Source: Paramarasmius palmivorus (Eukaryota > Basidiomycota > Agaricomycetes > Agaricales > Marasmiaceae). From it: a stretch of 64,000 nt of DNA. The first letter of the stretch is position 1. Each line of letters starts with the position of its first letter. Positions 1 through 12,800 of the stretch are shown here, piece after piece. The position numbers and the translations under genes were made by a program. Where the stretch lies: positions 703,111-767,110 of the forward strand of contig JAYKXP010000019.1 in assembly GCA_037176845.1 (NCBI GenBank). The letters are read 5' to 3'. A model generated the notes under the pieces. It ran no database searches. It had not been told where the DNA came from and saw only the letters and a list, made by a program, of their open reading frames with translations.

Positions 1-205
1 ATTAGAAATATTTGAAACGACTGCCGCCGCGTTCAATTATTTGGCGTACGTATTTCGCACTTTCATCGTTTCTAATTACCTCAACACTAATCACGCATAT
101 ACAGAGAACGCGCCAATCTCAATATAACCATGCCCACAGTACCCCATACGTAGGCTGAAGTCTATCATCTATCCCTCGTACTCGTATCTCACCTTGACGC
201 TGTAG

Positions 206-374
206 CCAATATACCGTACCGCCTCCGGGATACAACTTCGTCGTGTTCCCGAACTGTATGAAGAAAATTCCGCAATTTAAAGTTGCGGATTCTTATGCTA
301 AATTCTGGAAGAGCTCTGCGTTTTTGGCAAACGCGCGCACTGAGGAATTGAAGAAGAAGGGATATAAGGTGTAA
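206..374 (+). CDS. 3'-terminal exon of an unrecognised gene (5' part outside or unresolved)
   Basis: An open frame follows a TGTAG acceptor near 205 and runs to a TAA at 372-374. It encodes about 55 C-terminal residues, rich in aromatic and basic residues and ending in KKKGYKV. An AATAAA-like signal (GGAATAAAAC) lies about 150 bases past the stop, as expected for a 3' UTR. No upstream exon can be placed with confidence in 1-205, so the gene must begin before this stretch or outside the window. I do not recognise the family; only the frame, acceptor and 3' signal support it. Confidence 0.35.
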
Positions 375-2378
375 TTCATTCGCGTCACCTAGCCGTCTGG
401 ATCCCGAGTCGTTGCTTTCGTTTCCTCGTTTTGTATCTCTGTTTTGTTAGCATGGTTTCATAGGATAGTCTGTATTTGTATCGTGTATTGCATGGACATG
501 GACATTTGTATCGGATTGGAATAAAACTTCATACTACTCGCATCTCTCTGGTATCGATAACCATTTTCGACGCGTTTTCAACGCTTTTGACTCGGAGATC
601 ATGGTGCCGAGTCATTACCTATAGCTCAGTCGATTCAGCACGCAGTTCTTGAGCAACGTTCTCGTTGTGGCAGGAGCGCTTATAGTTCCTGATAGACGCT
701 CACCCAAAAAGTAAATTGATTCCCGTCTTCGAGTTCGGTGCCGACATTACCACGGTCAGATCCGACTTTCTTTCCTGCTGTCATCAGGATCGATTGCAAG
801 TGAAGCTCAGACTCAATAAACGCGTGGGTTCTTTCCTTCTTGAATGATCTGTAACCTCTAAGTTTCCCTTACAGATACCTCGGATTTTATACAGACCCGG
901 TTTGCTTGCGATTTCCAGGTTGGCGTGCATGCATCGTTCGGTTTTTATGTCGACGTTTGACAGAGCGACACGGTAATTCGCAGGGACCTTATTAGCCTAT
1001 GGGTCATGAACGTCAGTTTCGACTATCTACGTGACCACTCTTGTTTGCAATGGTCCTTTCTTCAAGTCAGGTTCGAGACGACAATGCCCGACCAAGAAAA
1101 GGTTGTTCTTCTTCGCTTCTGTCATCTTCGTCTATTCAACAAGTTAGCAGCTGCGTCGAGAGCTTAAACCTGTTCAAGTCATTTGTTTCATCGAGCCACC
1201 AGTTTCTTCCAGGGCCAGTAACCAAAGCTTCACTCCGAGATTATCTGCACCACCGAAGTTGTAGGACCCAAAAGTAAGTGATCATTGTTGATCATGTCAC
1301 AGTTCTTTGTCACCATCGTGAGCAACACATGACCTCTTTGCAGTAAGGCCCATACTTTGTCTTTGGATGCGCTCCTACCGCGTAGAAACGAAAGTAAGGG
1401 CAACGCAATACCACAAGTTTCTACTTTCAAGGACGGAAGTCCACGCCCCACGTGCATGGTGAACACTTTCGCTTCATTTTCGTTTTTCATCGTAATTTCA
1501 GCGCGTATCGAACTCTTGGTTCTTGGAAGCCATTGAATCCGATACATTCTGCAACTAATACAGGCGTGTAACGCGTCTGCGTCAACTTCACCACACATGG
1601 CTGCGTATGACCTGTGTATATTCGAGTAAACGAAGAGCGATATGGTGGCGAAGAAGCAACAAACGAGTAAGGTACGTATTGTAGGAAACGAGATACCTGG
1701 GAAGAGCGCTAATACAGGCGCCTTACAAGGTGTTTTTTCTCGTCGTTTGTCTTAAGATAACTCGATACATACGTACATGCCGCCGCACTGGCAGACCCAA
1801 TGGCTTCTCCTTCGCATTTTCGAACCTCAGGGAATATCAAGGGACTATCACTTCCTCAGACGTCGTCAGGTCTAGTGTTCCCCCACAGAATACCGCGGCT
1901 AGGATACTGCACTGAAATAGCAAATCATTGGGTCGAGTAAGCATCTTGCATCCCTTTCCACCCAGGCTATCCTCAAATTATTCTTTGTGCATCAAATATT
2001 TACGAGTGTTTAAACGTTTAGGTGTCAACCCGCCTCCCGGTCATGCTTTTTGTCTCCCCGTGTTCATGCACAGAGTATCTCACTACGTGATCGTGCTACC
2101 AACATGCTACTTGCCGACCATCAATTGTTATTTTAGTGTTTTCTACCTTCGATATGAGCACTGTGAGCGTGGGCTGCCGAATCCACCGTGACCATCCACC
2201 AATCGCTATGTATAGGTCAGGCAAAGCTTTTCCCTAGAGATCTTGGTCGGGAAAAGTTGTAAGGAACGCGTAAAGTCGAGAAGCTAGTATATGCCTTATA
2301 ATGGTATAAACCGCCTCATTGCTCTAGACACAAACAGGGTATTGTTGAAAGCGGCGGCCCTGTCAAAACAAATAATCC
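375..2378. other. intergenic, no supported gene
   Basis: About 2 kb with scattered short open frames on both strands. None has a convincing start, splice structure or amino-acid composition. The longest, a 122-codon ATG frame on the minus strand at 1230-1598, has no neighbouring exon or family resemblance and was not accepted. Confidence 0.5.
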
Positions 2379-3163
2379 GTGATACTGTATATAAACCTCA
2401 AGCCTAGCTCCATCCCCGTAGCAAACATCGCCCGTGAACGTTTCCCTGTCTGCAATATGATGGGGCAAGAGTATATTAAGCACAACTCAGGTATTGAATA
2501 CGAGCACGTACCTGTCATAACCAACGTTGAAAATCCCGGCTGCCTTAAGTCGCTCGATAGCGATGCAAAAAAAAAGTTGCCCGAGTGCTGTACTACCTGG
2601 AAAATATCTGGGTTACCTCCGAATCGACTTTTTGAACCCTCCACTGGTTTTATTCGGTCCTGTACGCGTCCAAAACTTCGAAGTCGAAAAAAAGAGTTTG
2701 GTTCCAGTCACCCAGAGCAACGAAATTGCAGCGTGAGTCAGCTGCATAGCTGGCCCACATACCAAACGTCAGCTGGGACCCAACTCAAGACACCTTGCAT
2801 TTGCTGCCAGAAGCGGCGCGGGTCGGCCCTCGGTAAGTTAAGATATGATCAAGATACGATGGTGTGGAAACAACTCACAGAAATTCTCTTGATGCAGTTA
2901 AGTCTCCTGATTCTCCTCAACCTGTGTCGTCCACACTCCAACCACAAGCAGACATGAAGACTACGGTAAATTGTAAGAAAGCTGGTTGCGAGACTGTGAG
3001 TTGCATGTTTAACCATCTGAAACAATTCAGAACGCTCACATATTGCAATGCTAACATCATATTTTGTTGCCTTGATTGCAATGAGAACTTTACAGATATT
3101 GAGCGGCAAAGAGACGTAGGAGCGCAGAGAACTTGCTTATCAAATACATACCATATATGGTAA
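2379..3163 (+). pseudogene. probable gene relic with homopolymer frameshift
   Basis: Three coding-like blocks (about 2379-2732, 2773-2832, 2881-3163) are joined by GT-AG introns of 40 and 48 nt. The first block starts in one frame and, after a run of nine A bases at 2568-2576, continues convincingly only in the next frame, where it reads through the 40-nt intron. Removing one A would join the two frames. The last block is cysteine-rich and ends with TAA at 3161-3163. No good ATG is visible. It is either a decayed gene or a gene with a one-base sequence error. Family not recognised. Confidence 0.3.
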
Positions 3164-3756
3164 TTTTGTCACGTGAAGGTAGGTAGGTTCCCAAATCCAG
3201 GTCGAAAATAAAAAATGTACCTCCGGTGTGATAAAAAATTTTTGGTAGGCCCTTGATCGTAAGAACGAGAGTTCCAATAGCATACCATGAGAAATGCTTG
3301 AACACGCCACTCGTGTAATCGCGATGCAATAGATACTCAGGCTGCGAAATCGACCGCCGGCTGAGATGGCATGATATAGATATGGAATGAAATTGGACAA
3401 AGGTAGTGTACTGCTTCTCATGGCGAGACGGAGAGGTGGCGGTAGCGGTAGGAACTTCAAGGGGAATAACACAGTACTAGAGAACCTGAAAGATTGGGTA
3501 TCTGAGTTGCTTCTCGCTCAATGAAGAAAGAGGCCATACCTGTGCTAAATAATTCACTGATAAGATATCCTATATCTTCAACGATTGTGTGCGTAGACGC
3601 GATGGGAGGAGACAGGGATAACGTTGGCCAATTCGGTGGCTGAGGATTAGAGGAACGCGGTGGCGTCGGAGTAGCGGCCCGTCAAATTTCATCACGTGAT
3701 AATTGATCGGTTATACAAACCTGGTTTCAAACCTGAGTTCCAGCGCTCCTTCCACC
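3164..3756. other. intergenic / promoter region of the kinase-like gene
   Basis: No coding pattern was found. The last 100 bases contain an ATCACGTGAT palindrome around 3693-3702, about 55 bases before the start of the kinase-like gene, a possible E-box-type site. Confidence 0.4.
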
Positions 3757-4654
3757 ATGACCATCGCACTCGACAGGCTTTCCACAGGCCGGATGTTTTC
3801 ACTAGTCCTACAAAGTCCTCGAAAAGCTCCACAAAACAAGTACCTTCGTGAACTACCTTCGCTCCCTTACAACACCTTCGCCGACTACACGATCAATTCA
3901 AGTCTTCAAGTCGGTGGCGATTTTGATACTCAGGTCTGGCTGGGGAAGGCGAACGACTACAGAAATACCCCTCTCGTATTCAAATTTTTCATTCCCTCCT
4001 TGATGGATCCCTCGCTCTTGCAGGACACTTTCGCAGGGCTCGATCGTACGGTTGAGGATATTGTTCATTGCCAGGAGGAGGTATTTCATATTCTCTGGGA
4101 TCTCCAGGGGACAGCGATTCCGTGGTTTTTTGGGACACATGAGGTGTGTAGCCAAGAGTTACGGCGCTCCTGGTGGATTGATAATCATTTCGTCACAGGT
4201 GATAGTCTCGGGCGAACCAGCGTACCTTCTGGTCATGGAATACATTCCCCAGTCATTCGACTCTATTCCTCTTGGTTTCCAGTTCCGCGATAAGGATAGA
4301 TATATCAAGCTGGTGAGCGTCTAAGCTGTTCTACGGCTACGGTCCCGGAATTAACTTGGAATTCAGTTCAAATCCGCTACCAAAGCGTTAGATATCGCTC
4401 ATAGTCGACAACTCTACCATCACGATATTCACTCTAGCAATCTGCGTCATGATAACGCTCAAGTTGTCCTGATTGATTGGAAGAATGATATTAGACATTT
4501 TACTTCTGTTGAACCTAATGAGTCATTTTTTGCCTCTATTGATATTCAGGCGCTATTCGAGACCTTTGCAACTATCAACGAAGACCTCGGGACGGTGTTT
4601 GTGTCCAGCATTGAGAACGACGAGGAGATAGGCGAACGGATGAGGGTGCGGTAG
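3757..4654 (+). CDS. small protein-kinase-like protein
   Basis: Three exons (3757-4143, 4199-4312, 4367-4654) give 262 residues; introns of 55 and 54 nt begin GTGTGT and GTGAGC. The kinase fold is visible in order: a PLVFKFF segment with the ATP-site lysine of strand beta-3 (about residue 80), a hinge LVMEYI (about 140-146), a catalytic loop with His-His-Asp-Ile-His and Asn five residues after the Asp, then VVLIDWK, where IDW replaces the usual DFG. Only about 60 residues follow, so the C-lobe is minimal, as in small fungal kinase-like and aminoglycoside-phosphotransferase-like proteins. Catalytic Asp and Asn are present, so activity is possible; the substrate is unknown. It stands alone, with no operon-like context. 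Confidence 0.75.
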
Positions 4655-5290
4655 CGAAGGTTAGCCTCACGATGGGACGACTGTACTTTTTCAGCTCCTT
4701 TTCACTTGTATCCCTGTAATTCGTAGAAAACGATGATGGACTAATGCATGTAACAACGTGCAAGACCTCGATGCTGTAGGATGATATTTACTACATCGCT
4801 TGCGATCGTCAGTGGTATTGCGTTACTGGCGAATAGAGAGATAATTTTTTGACTTTGATTTCCCAGTTGGGACCTTGCGCTTATTACGCTTGGTACCGAT
4901 TCGCCAGGCGCCAGGCCTGATATTTACGAAAGTATTCGCTTGCGCTGTCTATTCCTGTTCACATCGGGAAGAAATGAAGTGCGGCCCGGTCTCGCTGCTT
5001 ACTTAGGTTCTTGACTGTTATGGCAGCCTTCATGATATTGACCGATTCGAGGTTTCGTCCTTTCTCTGAATTACTACCTATTAAAATGCGAACTTGGTAT
5101 CCGTTTGTCACGGCAATAATCATGAATTCTACAAAACGATGATTCGTATCTTAAAAGTACGTATGCATGTAACAAGAAAATGGAACGGTACGACAATGCT
5201 AGCGATTACTCCAATAACAAATACACAAGGAAAGAGACAGCACAACTACAGACGAGGAACAAACGTTACTAGATGTGAACTTTGCGCAAA
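4655..5290. other. intergenic between convergent genes
   Basis: This is the shared 3' region of the kinase-like gene and the minus-strand 534-aa gene. No coding or structured feature is seen. Confidence 0.4.
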
Positions 5291-6895
5291 CTACTTGTGA
5301 TAGTGGACAGTCATTTTAATCCTCTTGCTGCGCCTCAGCGTCTGCGCATCACTTCCATCTTCGGGAGACGGTGTATTCCTCCTCCGTTTCAATGAACCAG
5401 AGGGAGTCTCAGCACGAACAGCGGCCGGATCCTCCTCGGTTGTTGAGTCTGAGGAAGGGCTAGCCACGAACGCGTCTGAAGGATGAAGGGAAGATCCGGA
5501 ATGTTCGAAATCCGTTCGAATAAGAGATGGGGATGGGGATGTCTTTGGTGAGTTTGGTGGTGTTGCGTCGACATCCATTGGCTCTGTGTCTGGAGTCGTT
5601 GCTAGGTGATGGTGATGAGCATTTGGGTCCAAGTAGAACATTGTACTAGACATACCTCTTTCGTTGGAGGCAGCAGGAACTGATGGCTCAGATGCAGGAA
5701 CCAGACTTGTAAATGTAGCCTGTCTACCCAGCGCCCGGCGTAGAGTGGGCTGGTGTCCGAGCGTCGAAGTCGAGGGCATGGGAGCATTGCCTTTGTCTTT
5801 GACCTGGTCACCTTCGCCACTACCTTTCGCATAGGCACTCAGCCAAGGCCAGAAGAGGGAGGCTGTCGAAGCCATCCACTTCCGGTATTCCATACTCGGA
5901 GGACGATTGAGACCCAAGAGATGGTCCTCTTGCTTCGGATAATTTACTTCGTTGGAATCTGTTCCCTGGCCTGGGTTGGGTTCCTGAACAGCCTTCTGCT
6001 TCCCTTTACCATCCACCTTCTTCTCGCGAGCTGCTGGTAGACCTTGACTTGCCACACGAGTCTCAGGACCAGACTCGCGCCAGATCACATTGTATGGAGG
6101 TCCTTTCTCGCCCTTGCCATGGACCCCCCACTGGCCTGCTGAACCCGGGTGAGCGTCCTGGTATTCTAGCTTCTTCTTGTCGCAGATACCGTACCACCGC
6201 TTCAGCTCGTCGAAATCCTTTGGTAAAAGGCTCTCTTCTTTGGTAGTGAGCCACCCGATCTCGATAAGCCTCGCCAACATCTTCCCTGGGATCGGACCTC
6301 GCTTTCCAGGACGATCAAGGAGGTATTGAACCTGAGCCATGACGTCTTTGGCCCAAATGGTTTCGAAGATTTGGTAAGCAGCCGGCGGACGACCAATGAG
6401 GGCGTAGTCTATGACTTTAATGCCTTTGGAAGTGAGTTTGTCAATGAATGTATCTGCGTCGGCGTTATCGTAGTCAAGGTCGGTAGAGACAGAGGAGCAG
6501 CGGGAGAGTGCGCGTGGTGTTGCGGGTGCGCCGGGGTCGGTAGCTTCCGTAGGTGTAGGTGAGGCAGCGGCTTGGCGGCATTGGTCGATTTCTGTGGCGT
6601 TAACGGTCTGCGAGAGCAAGGATGTTGTGAGAAGAGGAGAGGTGTTTGTTGTGGGTGTGGGCTCGGTGAGCGTAGGAGAGGAACAAAGATAGTCATTCAC
6701 TTCCTCGATTTCGACCTCAGTGACTTCGGTAGGCACGGGAGAGCCGCGATCCGCGACGATGGACAGCTGCGACAGTGTATTGTCGGTGGTTGTTGGTAAT
6801 GTTGGGTAGTCGAGGTCGTTGGTGAGAGGAGGAAGGTCGCTGGCCTGACTAGCAGAACCAACAACGGAAGGGGACAAGGGATGTGGGTCTGACAT
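5291..6895 (-). CDS. 534-aa protein of unknown function, probably nuclear
   Basis: A single uninterrupted ATG-to-stop frame, unusual here where most genes have introns. The N-terminal 150 residues are rich in Ser, Thr and Pro and look disordered. Residues about 150-260 form the only globular part, starting near KGIKVIDYALIGRPP and containing several Trp and Leu/Ile-rich helices, which resembles nothing I can name. The rest is low complexity (Pro, Ser, Gly, Lys), with a His run and a basic C-terminus (LKRRR and RRSKRIK) resembling nuclear localisation signals. It converges on the kinase-like gene. A regulatory or chromatin role is a guess from composition only. Confidence 0.75.
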   Translation of the reverse strand: MSDPHPLSPSVVGSASQASDLPPLTNDLDYPTLPTTTDNTLSQLSIVADRGSPVPTEVTEVEIEEVNDYLCSSPTLTEPTPTTNTSPLLTTSLLSQTVNATEIDQCRQAAASPTPTEATDPGAPATPRALSRCSSVSTDLDYDNADADTFIDKLTSKGIKVIDYALIGRPPAAYQIFETIWAKDVMAQVQYLLDRPGKRGPIPGKMLARLIEIGWLTTKEESLLPKDFDELKRWYGICDKKKLEYQDAHPGSAGQWGVHGKGEKGPPYNVIWRESGPETRVASQGLPAAREKKVDGKGKQKAVQEPNPGQGTDSNEVNYPKQEDHLLGLNRPPSMEYRKWMASTASLFWPWLSAYAKGSGEGDQVKDKGNAPMPSTSTLGHQPTLRRALGRQATFTSLVPASEPSVPAASNERGMSSTMFYLDPNAHHHHLATTPDTEPMDVDATPPNSPKTSPSPSLIRTDFEHSGSSLHPSDAFVASPSSDSTTEEDPAAVRAETPSGSLKRRRNTPSPEDGSDAQTLRRSKRIKMTVHYHK

Positions 6896-9127
6896 GTTTG
6901 TATCGTAGGTATAGCGTTGCTATAAACTGTGGAATGGCGCGAAGTTTGGAGAGGGAAATGAGCGTTGACTTGGGAGTTCGAGTGTAAGTAGGTGCAGGCC
7001 ACGGAAGGGTGCGAAATTGTTTATAACTGCTGAGTGCATGGACCAGGTGGTCCCAGGCCACAGTCAAGAGCACGCCATATTTTGGGCGCCTGTATTCCTA
7101 TTGTCCTCCCAACTCGGCAAGGCGCTCCGAGCGTTCTTCAAAAAAAAAGGAGCGATTGACCTCGACGACTTTGGTTGAATATTCACCGGGGAAGTAGTAA
7201 TACTCGAGGTAAGTACCATAAGAAGGGTGGTATATGCCTGTTTAGGAATAATTCCTAGTATAAGCTCGTCAACGAACACAAGGGAACATGTAGTACCGGC
7301 TTTTGTTGTGCACAGCTTTTTTGCACCCTCAACGAACGAACAGGTGCGGCGTTTTCGGAGTCTTCTTAGGTCAAGTCGACCACAAGGAGCATCCTAGAAA
7401 GGTCAAACGTGACCTCATGGCATAGGGTTCTAATTCCAAGCCAGTCTGCTCGTTTGAAAGGGCGTCCTTCAGTTGCCGCCCTTTCTCTCCTGAAAGGCCG
7501 GACGACCTGCTCTCCGTCACTTGCACCTCGAAGAGAGATTCTTGACGGTTACTGTAGCCAAGAGGACTGAAAGCAACCCAAAGAAGGAGATGAGCGAAAG
7601 CATACTAAAATGAACGTGAGTCTACGCACGCGATATTTCTGTGTACTCTCATTACTTTTCGGCAATAGGGTCAAGTTGATATCCTGGGCGCATTCGATAT
7701 CATCTGGGATGTCTAATGGTGAATAAAGACCCCCCAGCCGGGAAAAGTTCACTCACGTATGTGTCACGATTTTAACCAAACAAGCTGGCACCCTTCTACC
7801 GCGATACCTGCATCGACAGCACACTTAAACCACCCAAGGACGATTGACTGTGCTTAATAGATTGTTCTTCTCGGTCTGACGTTGTTTCCGGACTGTCGAG
7901 GATCACATTGGGAAGTTTTGGGTTTCAACCTCCCCCGCACGAACAGGTTCTCGTGTCCGCCGATACCGATTGGAACGGCCCGGATACACACTCATAGCGT
8001 GCCTCTAAAGCTCTAAGGCAGTAGCAGGGGTAGTAGCTAGGTATCGAAGCGTTAGGATGTGTCCGAAGGGGTTGAACTTTGGTTTGGACATACTACGTTC
8101 ACCCCTTGTACCATTTTCCGCCTTCTGCTTCCTTCTGAGCTTCTCTATTTATCTTGGTATGCTCGTATGATTTTTTCCAGGTCCTCGTAACGTCTGCATT
8201 CCCAGTCCATTGTCCTGAACCAGATCACCGAGTTGCACATGTAAACCGAGCCAAGCAGACCTGCCCTTGGGGTTTCGACAGCCGGAAATGCAAATTTACA
8301 GTGTTTTTGAGGATATGGAACGTCCAGAATGTTTGGGTGGATTAAATTGGGTCCAAAGCGTCGATGAGTGGTATTGGTATAAGCGTCGACGTCGTGGGAT
8401 ATCGCGTCAGATGCTCTTTCGTTCCTACCCTCATCATCTCGAGGACCCAGGTTCAACCTAACCCTCGTTGATTCCTATCCGAAAGCTGGATCTTTGTCTG
8501 CTCGGAAAACCTAGGGCGATGTCCGGGCACCTTTATGCCTTACGGATACCTTTTTCGTCAAGATCGCATGCTGCCTGGTCGTCATTGGGTACCAGCAGCG
8601 GGCTCTTTCCAAGGCTTTACCTCAAGGCGGAGAATAACACTGGAGTTTTTTAAAACTAAGAGCTACAGTATAGGTAGGCCCTGGGTTTGGTTTGAGCCAC
8701 AAGAACAGTATCTAATATACAGTAACAGGCACTCCAGGAAACCCAAAAAGAACCGGCACCAGAAACCACCGAAGACCGTATCTAGGTATTCAAGGTGTAA
8801 AACTGCGCCTGTGAATCAATTGTGATTGATCGGGGTTGGGAATTCAGTTGCTACTTTGAAAGGATGACAGGGTGATAATGGATGCGGCGCTGACCGATGT
8901 ATGTAGCATCGTTCCTCGTTTCCAAGTTATGTCTGATGGCTTTTTAGTTCCGTATAGTCATTCAGCGTATCACCACGCGTGGATTAGGGCGGGCACCAAG
9001 AAAAAACGACTACAGCAGGACACAAACGTTGATGGTCGCATGCACTGGCCGTCGGTCTCCTTTCGCTCTTTCTCGATATCCGTTCTTGGTACCGACTATG
9101 GGGGCTTTCTTCGCCGTCAGCTTCACG
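6896..9127. other. long intergenic region
   Basis: About 2.2 kb without a supportable gene. Open frames of 60-100 codons occur on both strands (for example around 8145-8825), but they overlap each other and lack plausible starts or splice partners. The left end is the promoter side of the minus-strand 534-aa gene. Confidence 0.5.
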
Positions 9128-9134
9128 TATAAAA
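9128..9134 (+). promoter_or_regulatory. TATA box
   Basis: TATAAAA lies 76 bases before the ATG at 9204, within CACGTATAAAAGGAGC. The spacing suits the following secreted-protein gene, with transcription likely starting 30-40 bases downstream. Confidence 0.6.
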
Positions 9135-9203
9135 GGAGCGTCTCTGCAAGCTGACCATTCAGGATAACCTGCTCTTCATCGTACCTCCACTCCATTACCA
9201 AAC

Positions 9204-9497
9204 ATGCGTGTTACATTCTCTGCGATCGTCCTTACAATCACCCTCTGTGTTCTAGAGGGTGTTCAAGGCGCAGTCTTGCCAAGTGCATCGGTGATGCAAA
9301 CTTCCTCGTTTTCCGTGTCGAGATCATACGTACTGACTCCTTTTACAGGCAACAAAGTTCTCTACCTCGAAGAATGCCCAACCGACTGCACAACCTACCC
9401 AACCAACCAAAGGCAGTACCGCTATCTCAACCAAGACGAAACGGGAATATCACGAGTGAATGGGTACGCCTTCCATGCAGTAATAGTTCTGGCATGA
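9204..9497 (+). CDS. small secreted protein
   Basis: A 97-residue single-exon frame with a clear signal peptide: MRVTFSA, a hydrophobic core rich in Ile, Leu and Val, and a likely cleavage after VQG about residue 22. The mature part is about 75 residues with only two cysteines in an ECPTDC motif and many Tyr, Thr and Gln. A TATA box sits 76 bases upstream. It is unlike the ten-cysteine secreted family at 56-63 kb. It could be a wall-associated or effector-type protein, but nothing in the sequence decides this; a missed 3' intron is possible. Confidence 0.6.
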   Translation: MRVTFSAIVLTITLCVLEGVQGAVLPSASVMQTSSFSVSRSYVLTPFTGNKVLYLEECPTDCTTYPTNQRQYRYLNQDETGISRVNGYAFHAVIVLA

Positions 9498-9818
9498 TCT
9501 CTGATCTTGGGCATAGGACATGCTATTTGAATGGTATCACTATTTCGTAAAGGGCTGTGTAACAACTGTAACTATGATGTCTTTGTACGTTCTTGTGTAC
9601 GACGTAGAATTATATCTTTCTGCCATTTATGTAGTGTCGGTTTAGAGTCGCTTGTATTTAAATCAACATGTCGATAGCCTGGCAAGCCGTGTTTACTGGC
9701 ACAGAAGATAGTCGTTTAACACACGTAAGTATCACGTGCCGAATGCCAAGCGAAGCTGCAGTTTTCCTATCCACTCTTCGTCTTTTCTTCTTCGATCCTT
9801 TTCGACGACGTTCTGCTC

Positions 9819-12800
9819 ATGGACGATCTACTTGGAGACGACATCAATGGTGAAGACGAAGAAACACACGAACCAGGACCGCCAACATCACAGGTCTCGG
9901 TAGTAGCAGGAACGGAAGAGGATTATGCCCTGAGTGAGAGTTTGGAAGAACCTGACGTGGTAGTATATAGGATCCACGAACTTTACGGTGCGACATTGAG
10001 CTCTTCTTTTTCAGAAGTGAACTGACCCATCTCATGGTTCAGACTACATGATCTCGGGAACTATCGACCTCAGTGCGGACTACCAGCGGGGTGTGTGTCC
10101 TGCGGCATCTCATACAGATTCAGAACTCAAATAGGATTCATAATAGATGACGTTTGGACCGAAGACAGACGTGTCAAGCTCATTGACAGTATATACCGCA
10201 ACTTCTATGTCCCTCCAGTCATTTTCTGTGAGTGGCATCTGCTTCGTCTCCGCAACCGCACCCCTCTCAAGCTGGTTCCAGCAATTTCGAAGAATGAAGA
10301 TGGAACCAAGACCTGGACATGCATGGATGGCAAGCAGCGGCTGACGTCTATCAAGATGTGCGTGTTGTATATTCTGCGGCATGATTTACTGCTAACTGGG
10401 GCATTTTAGGTTTATGGAGGGCGAAATACCTCGTTAGTCATCTATATGGTTTTCCCTGTCATACACCTACTCACACATTCCTGTCAATATCCCAGACCGC
10501 GACCAGTATGTTTCGGCCTATCGAAAGGTGTCGGTCGTTACTGATGCTTTGTCAGTATCACTCGTAAGGAGCTATTCTACACATACAAGTCCGACGGCAG
10601 ACGGAACAAGAAGCTACTCCCACGACGGCTGAAGGAACTCTTTTCTCAGAAATCTCTCTATTGTGTGGGATACCATAATCTGGATTTTGCCCAAGAACAA
10701 GAGTACTTTCAGGTATGTTACTGTCTTCCGTCATCCCGTTCACATGCTCATCTTCATACAGCGCGTTCAAATGGGCATGCCGCTATCCTTTGCGGAAATC
10801 CTAAACGTCAACTTTTCGCCACGAGCTGCTCTCGCTCGTGAGCTTGAGAAGAAGGCGTTTCCCCATGACAAGGGCATAGCGGAGGCTACGCACATACCCA
10901 TTAACACCGCACGCGGCAAAGGATTCCAAAACATGGTCCAGGCTTTATGTGTATTATCAAGATGGGAGGAGCCGGACGTCGATATTCCGGGGCTGTTTGG
11001 GAACAATCCACAAGGTTCTTGGTTAAAGCAGACTGAAACCCGCGAGTACACGGCAAAGGCCAAAGGGAAGAGCAACGCCGATGGTGTGAAGGTCGAAGAA
11101 GAGGATGAGGATATCAGTGAGGTCTTGCGAGAAGAGAAACCGGTTGCTGTCAGGGAAGCGTTCAGGGAAAAGGCAATCGCAGCGGTAGACGTAATTGTCA
11201 AGATGGCTGAAAATCCACGGTAGGTGACGCACCCTTGTGTCAGGTATCTTCAATGCTCATTTAAGGATCTAGATATGCCCATGTCTTCTCCAAGCATCAA
11301 TTTTCTGCGACTGTTGCACCTGTAGTCATGGTCGGATGGATCCTGCTGGTGTTCCATGCACCCGAGATCCCCCAAGACCGTCTAGCCGATCTGTTTCTTC
11401 TGATGCGAGCACGCCTTCATCACGATCACACTGGCGAAGTGAAGAACAACACCCGCTGCGGAGAGACAGTGGTGAAGTTTGTCACCGATGCAGTCAAGGA
11501 CTGGGCTGCGTTAATACGCAAAGCGGAGGAGTGTGGCTTGTTTAGTTGGGCCAAGATTTCTCGGGGAGAGAATGGCCAACTATGCGTTTCCACTGGTGTA
11601 GGAGGCCGGAAAAGGAAGCGAAATGACGAAGAGAATGAGAATGCGACGCAGGCTTCTTCGAAGAAGAAGGGTCGACCACAGAAAGCGTTGGCGTTAACAC
11701 CACCAATACCGCCGCAGACACCTCCAACGGTTCCAGCTCCAGCTCCAGCAATAAGTACACCAGTGCCTGTAGCATCGGTGGCCGCTGCATCAATACCTCC
11801 CAACTCGCAACAGCAATCGCATCCTCCATCTCTTTCGCAACATCCGCCGACTATTCATCTCCAGAAACCACCATCTCCGCATACTCAGACCTCAGCGAAT
11901 TCATCTCGACCACAATTCAAGCACCTCTCCCAAACTCATCTTCTTCAGCCGCAACAACATGAAGCTATAGCTTCGTCGACAAACACACAGTTACATCCAT
12001 CCTTGCATCCACAGTCTCAACAGCGCGAGATTGCACCCAAACCCGCCCCTACATCTCGTATAACCTTGCAAGAGACTCCTCAGCCTGCCATGGCCCAATC
12101 ACAGCCAGCTTCTTCGGCTATCTCTTCGGCGAATGGTTTGCCTCGTACAGATCCCTCACCCTCGATATCATCCCAGCCGACAAGTTCATATCCTTCGGCA
12201 CAACAAATCGTCTCTTTACTCGCGCCCCTACCGAACTTGGCATCTCGCATGCATCCCAAAACTCTTGCTGGGCTGCTATGGGGATGCGAAACAGGACGCA
12301 GTGTGATTCCATCTGATAATTTGAAAGCGTTGCAACGGGCAGTAGCAGCGGACCCACTAGCGTTGGTTGCGTATCTCGATTTGAAGAGGTCGGCTCGTCA
12401 GGATAGCAATCCATCTGGGCCCGTGCAGGGGCCAAGCTCATCCAATGTACACTTACAATCATCGCAGGACACGGTATCCCATCGACCGAACCCTGTTATT
12501 CGTCCACGTCCTCAAACCAATACCGTGGTTGGTACCGCCACTGCTCCAATCGATGTCGATGCATTATCTGCTGCGATACCTCTACAACAACAGTCATCGT
12601 CTTCAGCACCAGTTCACAATTATCAGCCGTATCAGCAGCAACATCGAATGACATTCTCCACCCAAGGAGCTGTTCCTTCGTTGGCCGTTCCATCACTTCA
12701 GTCAATCATGGCCTCTGGTACGACGGCCCAAAGGATCTCACCGCAGGCTGCAACCCAATGGCAAAATCGACAGTTGGTTTCGAATGGTCAGCCAGTACCG

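Noticed and set aside
1230..1598. 122-codon minus-strand ATG frame
   Set aside because: No splice partner, domain or conserved copy; composition not convincing.
8145..8825. Several 60-100 codon frames on both strands
   Set aside because: They overlap each other, start mostly at non-ATG codons and show no family resemblance.
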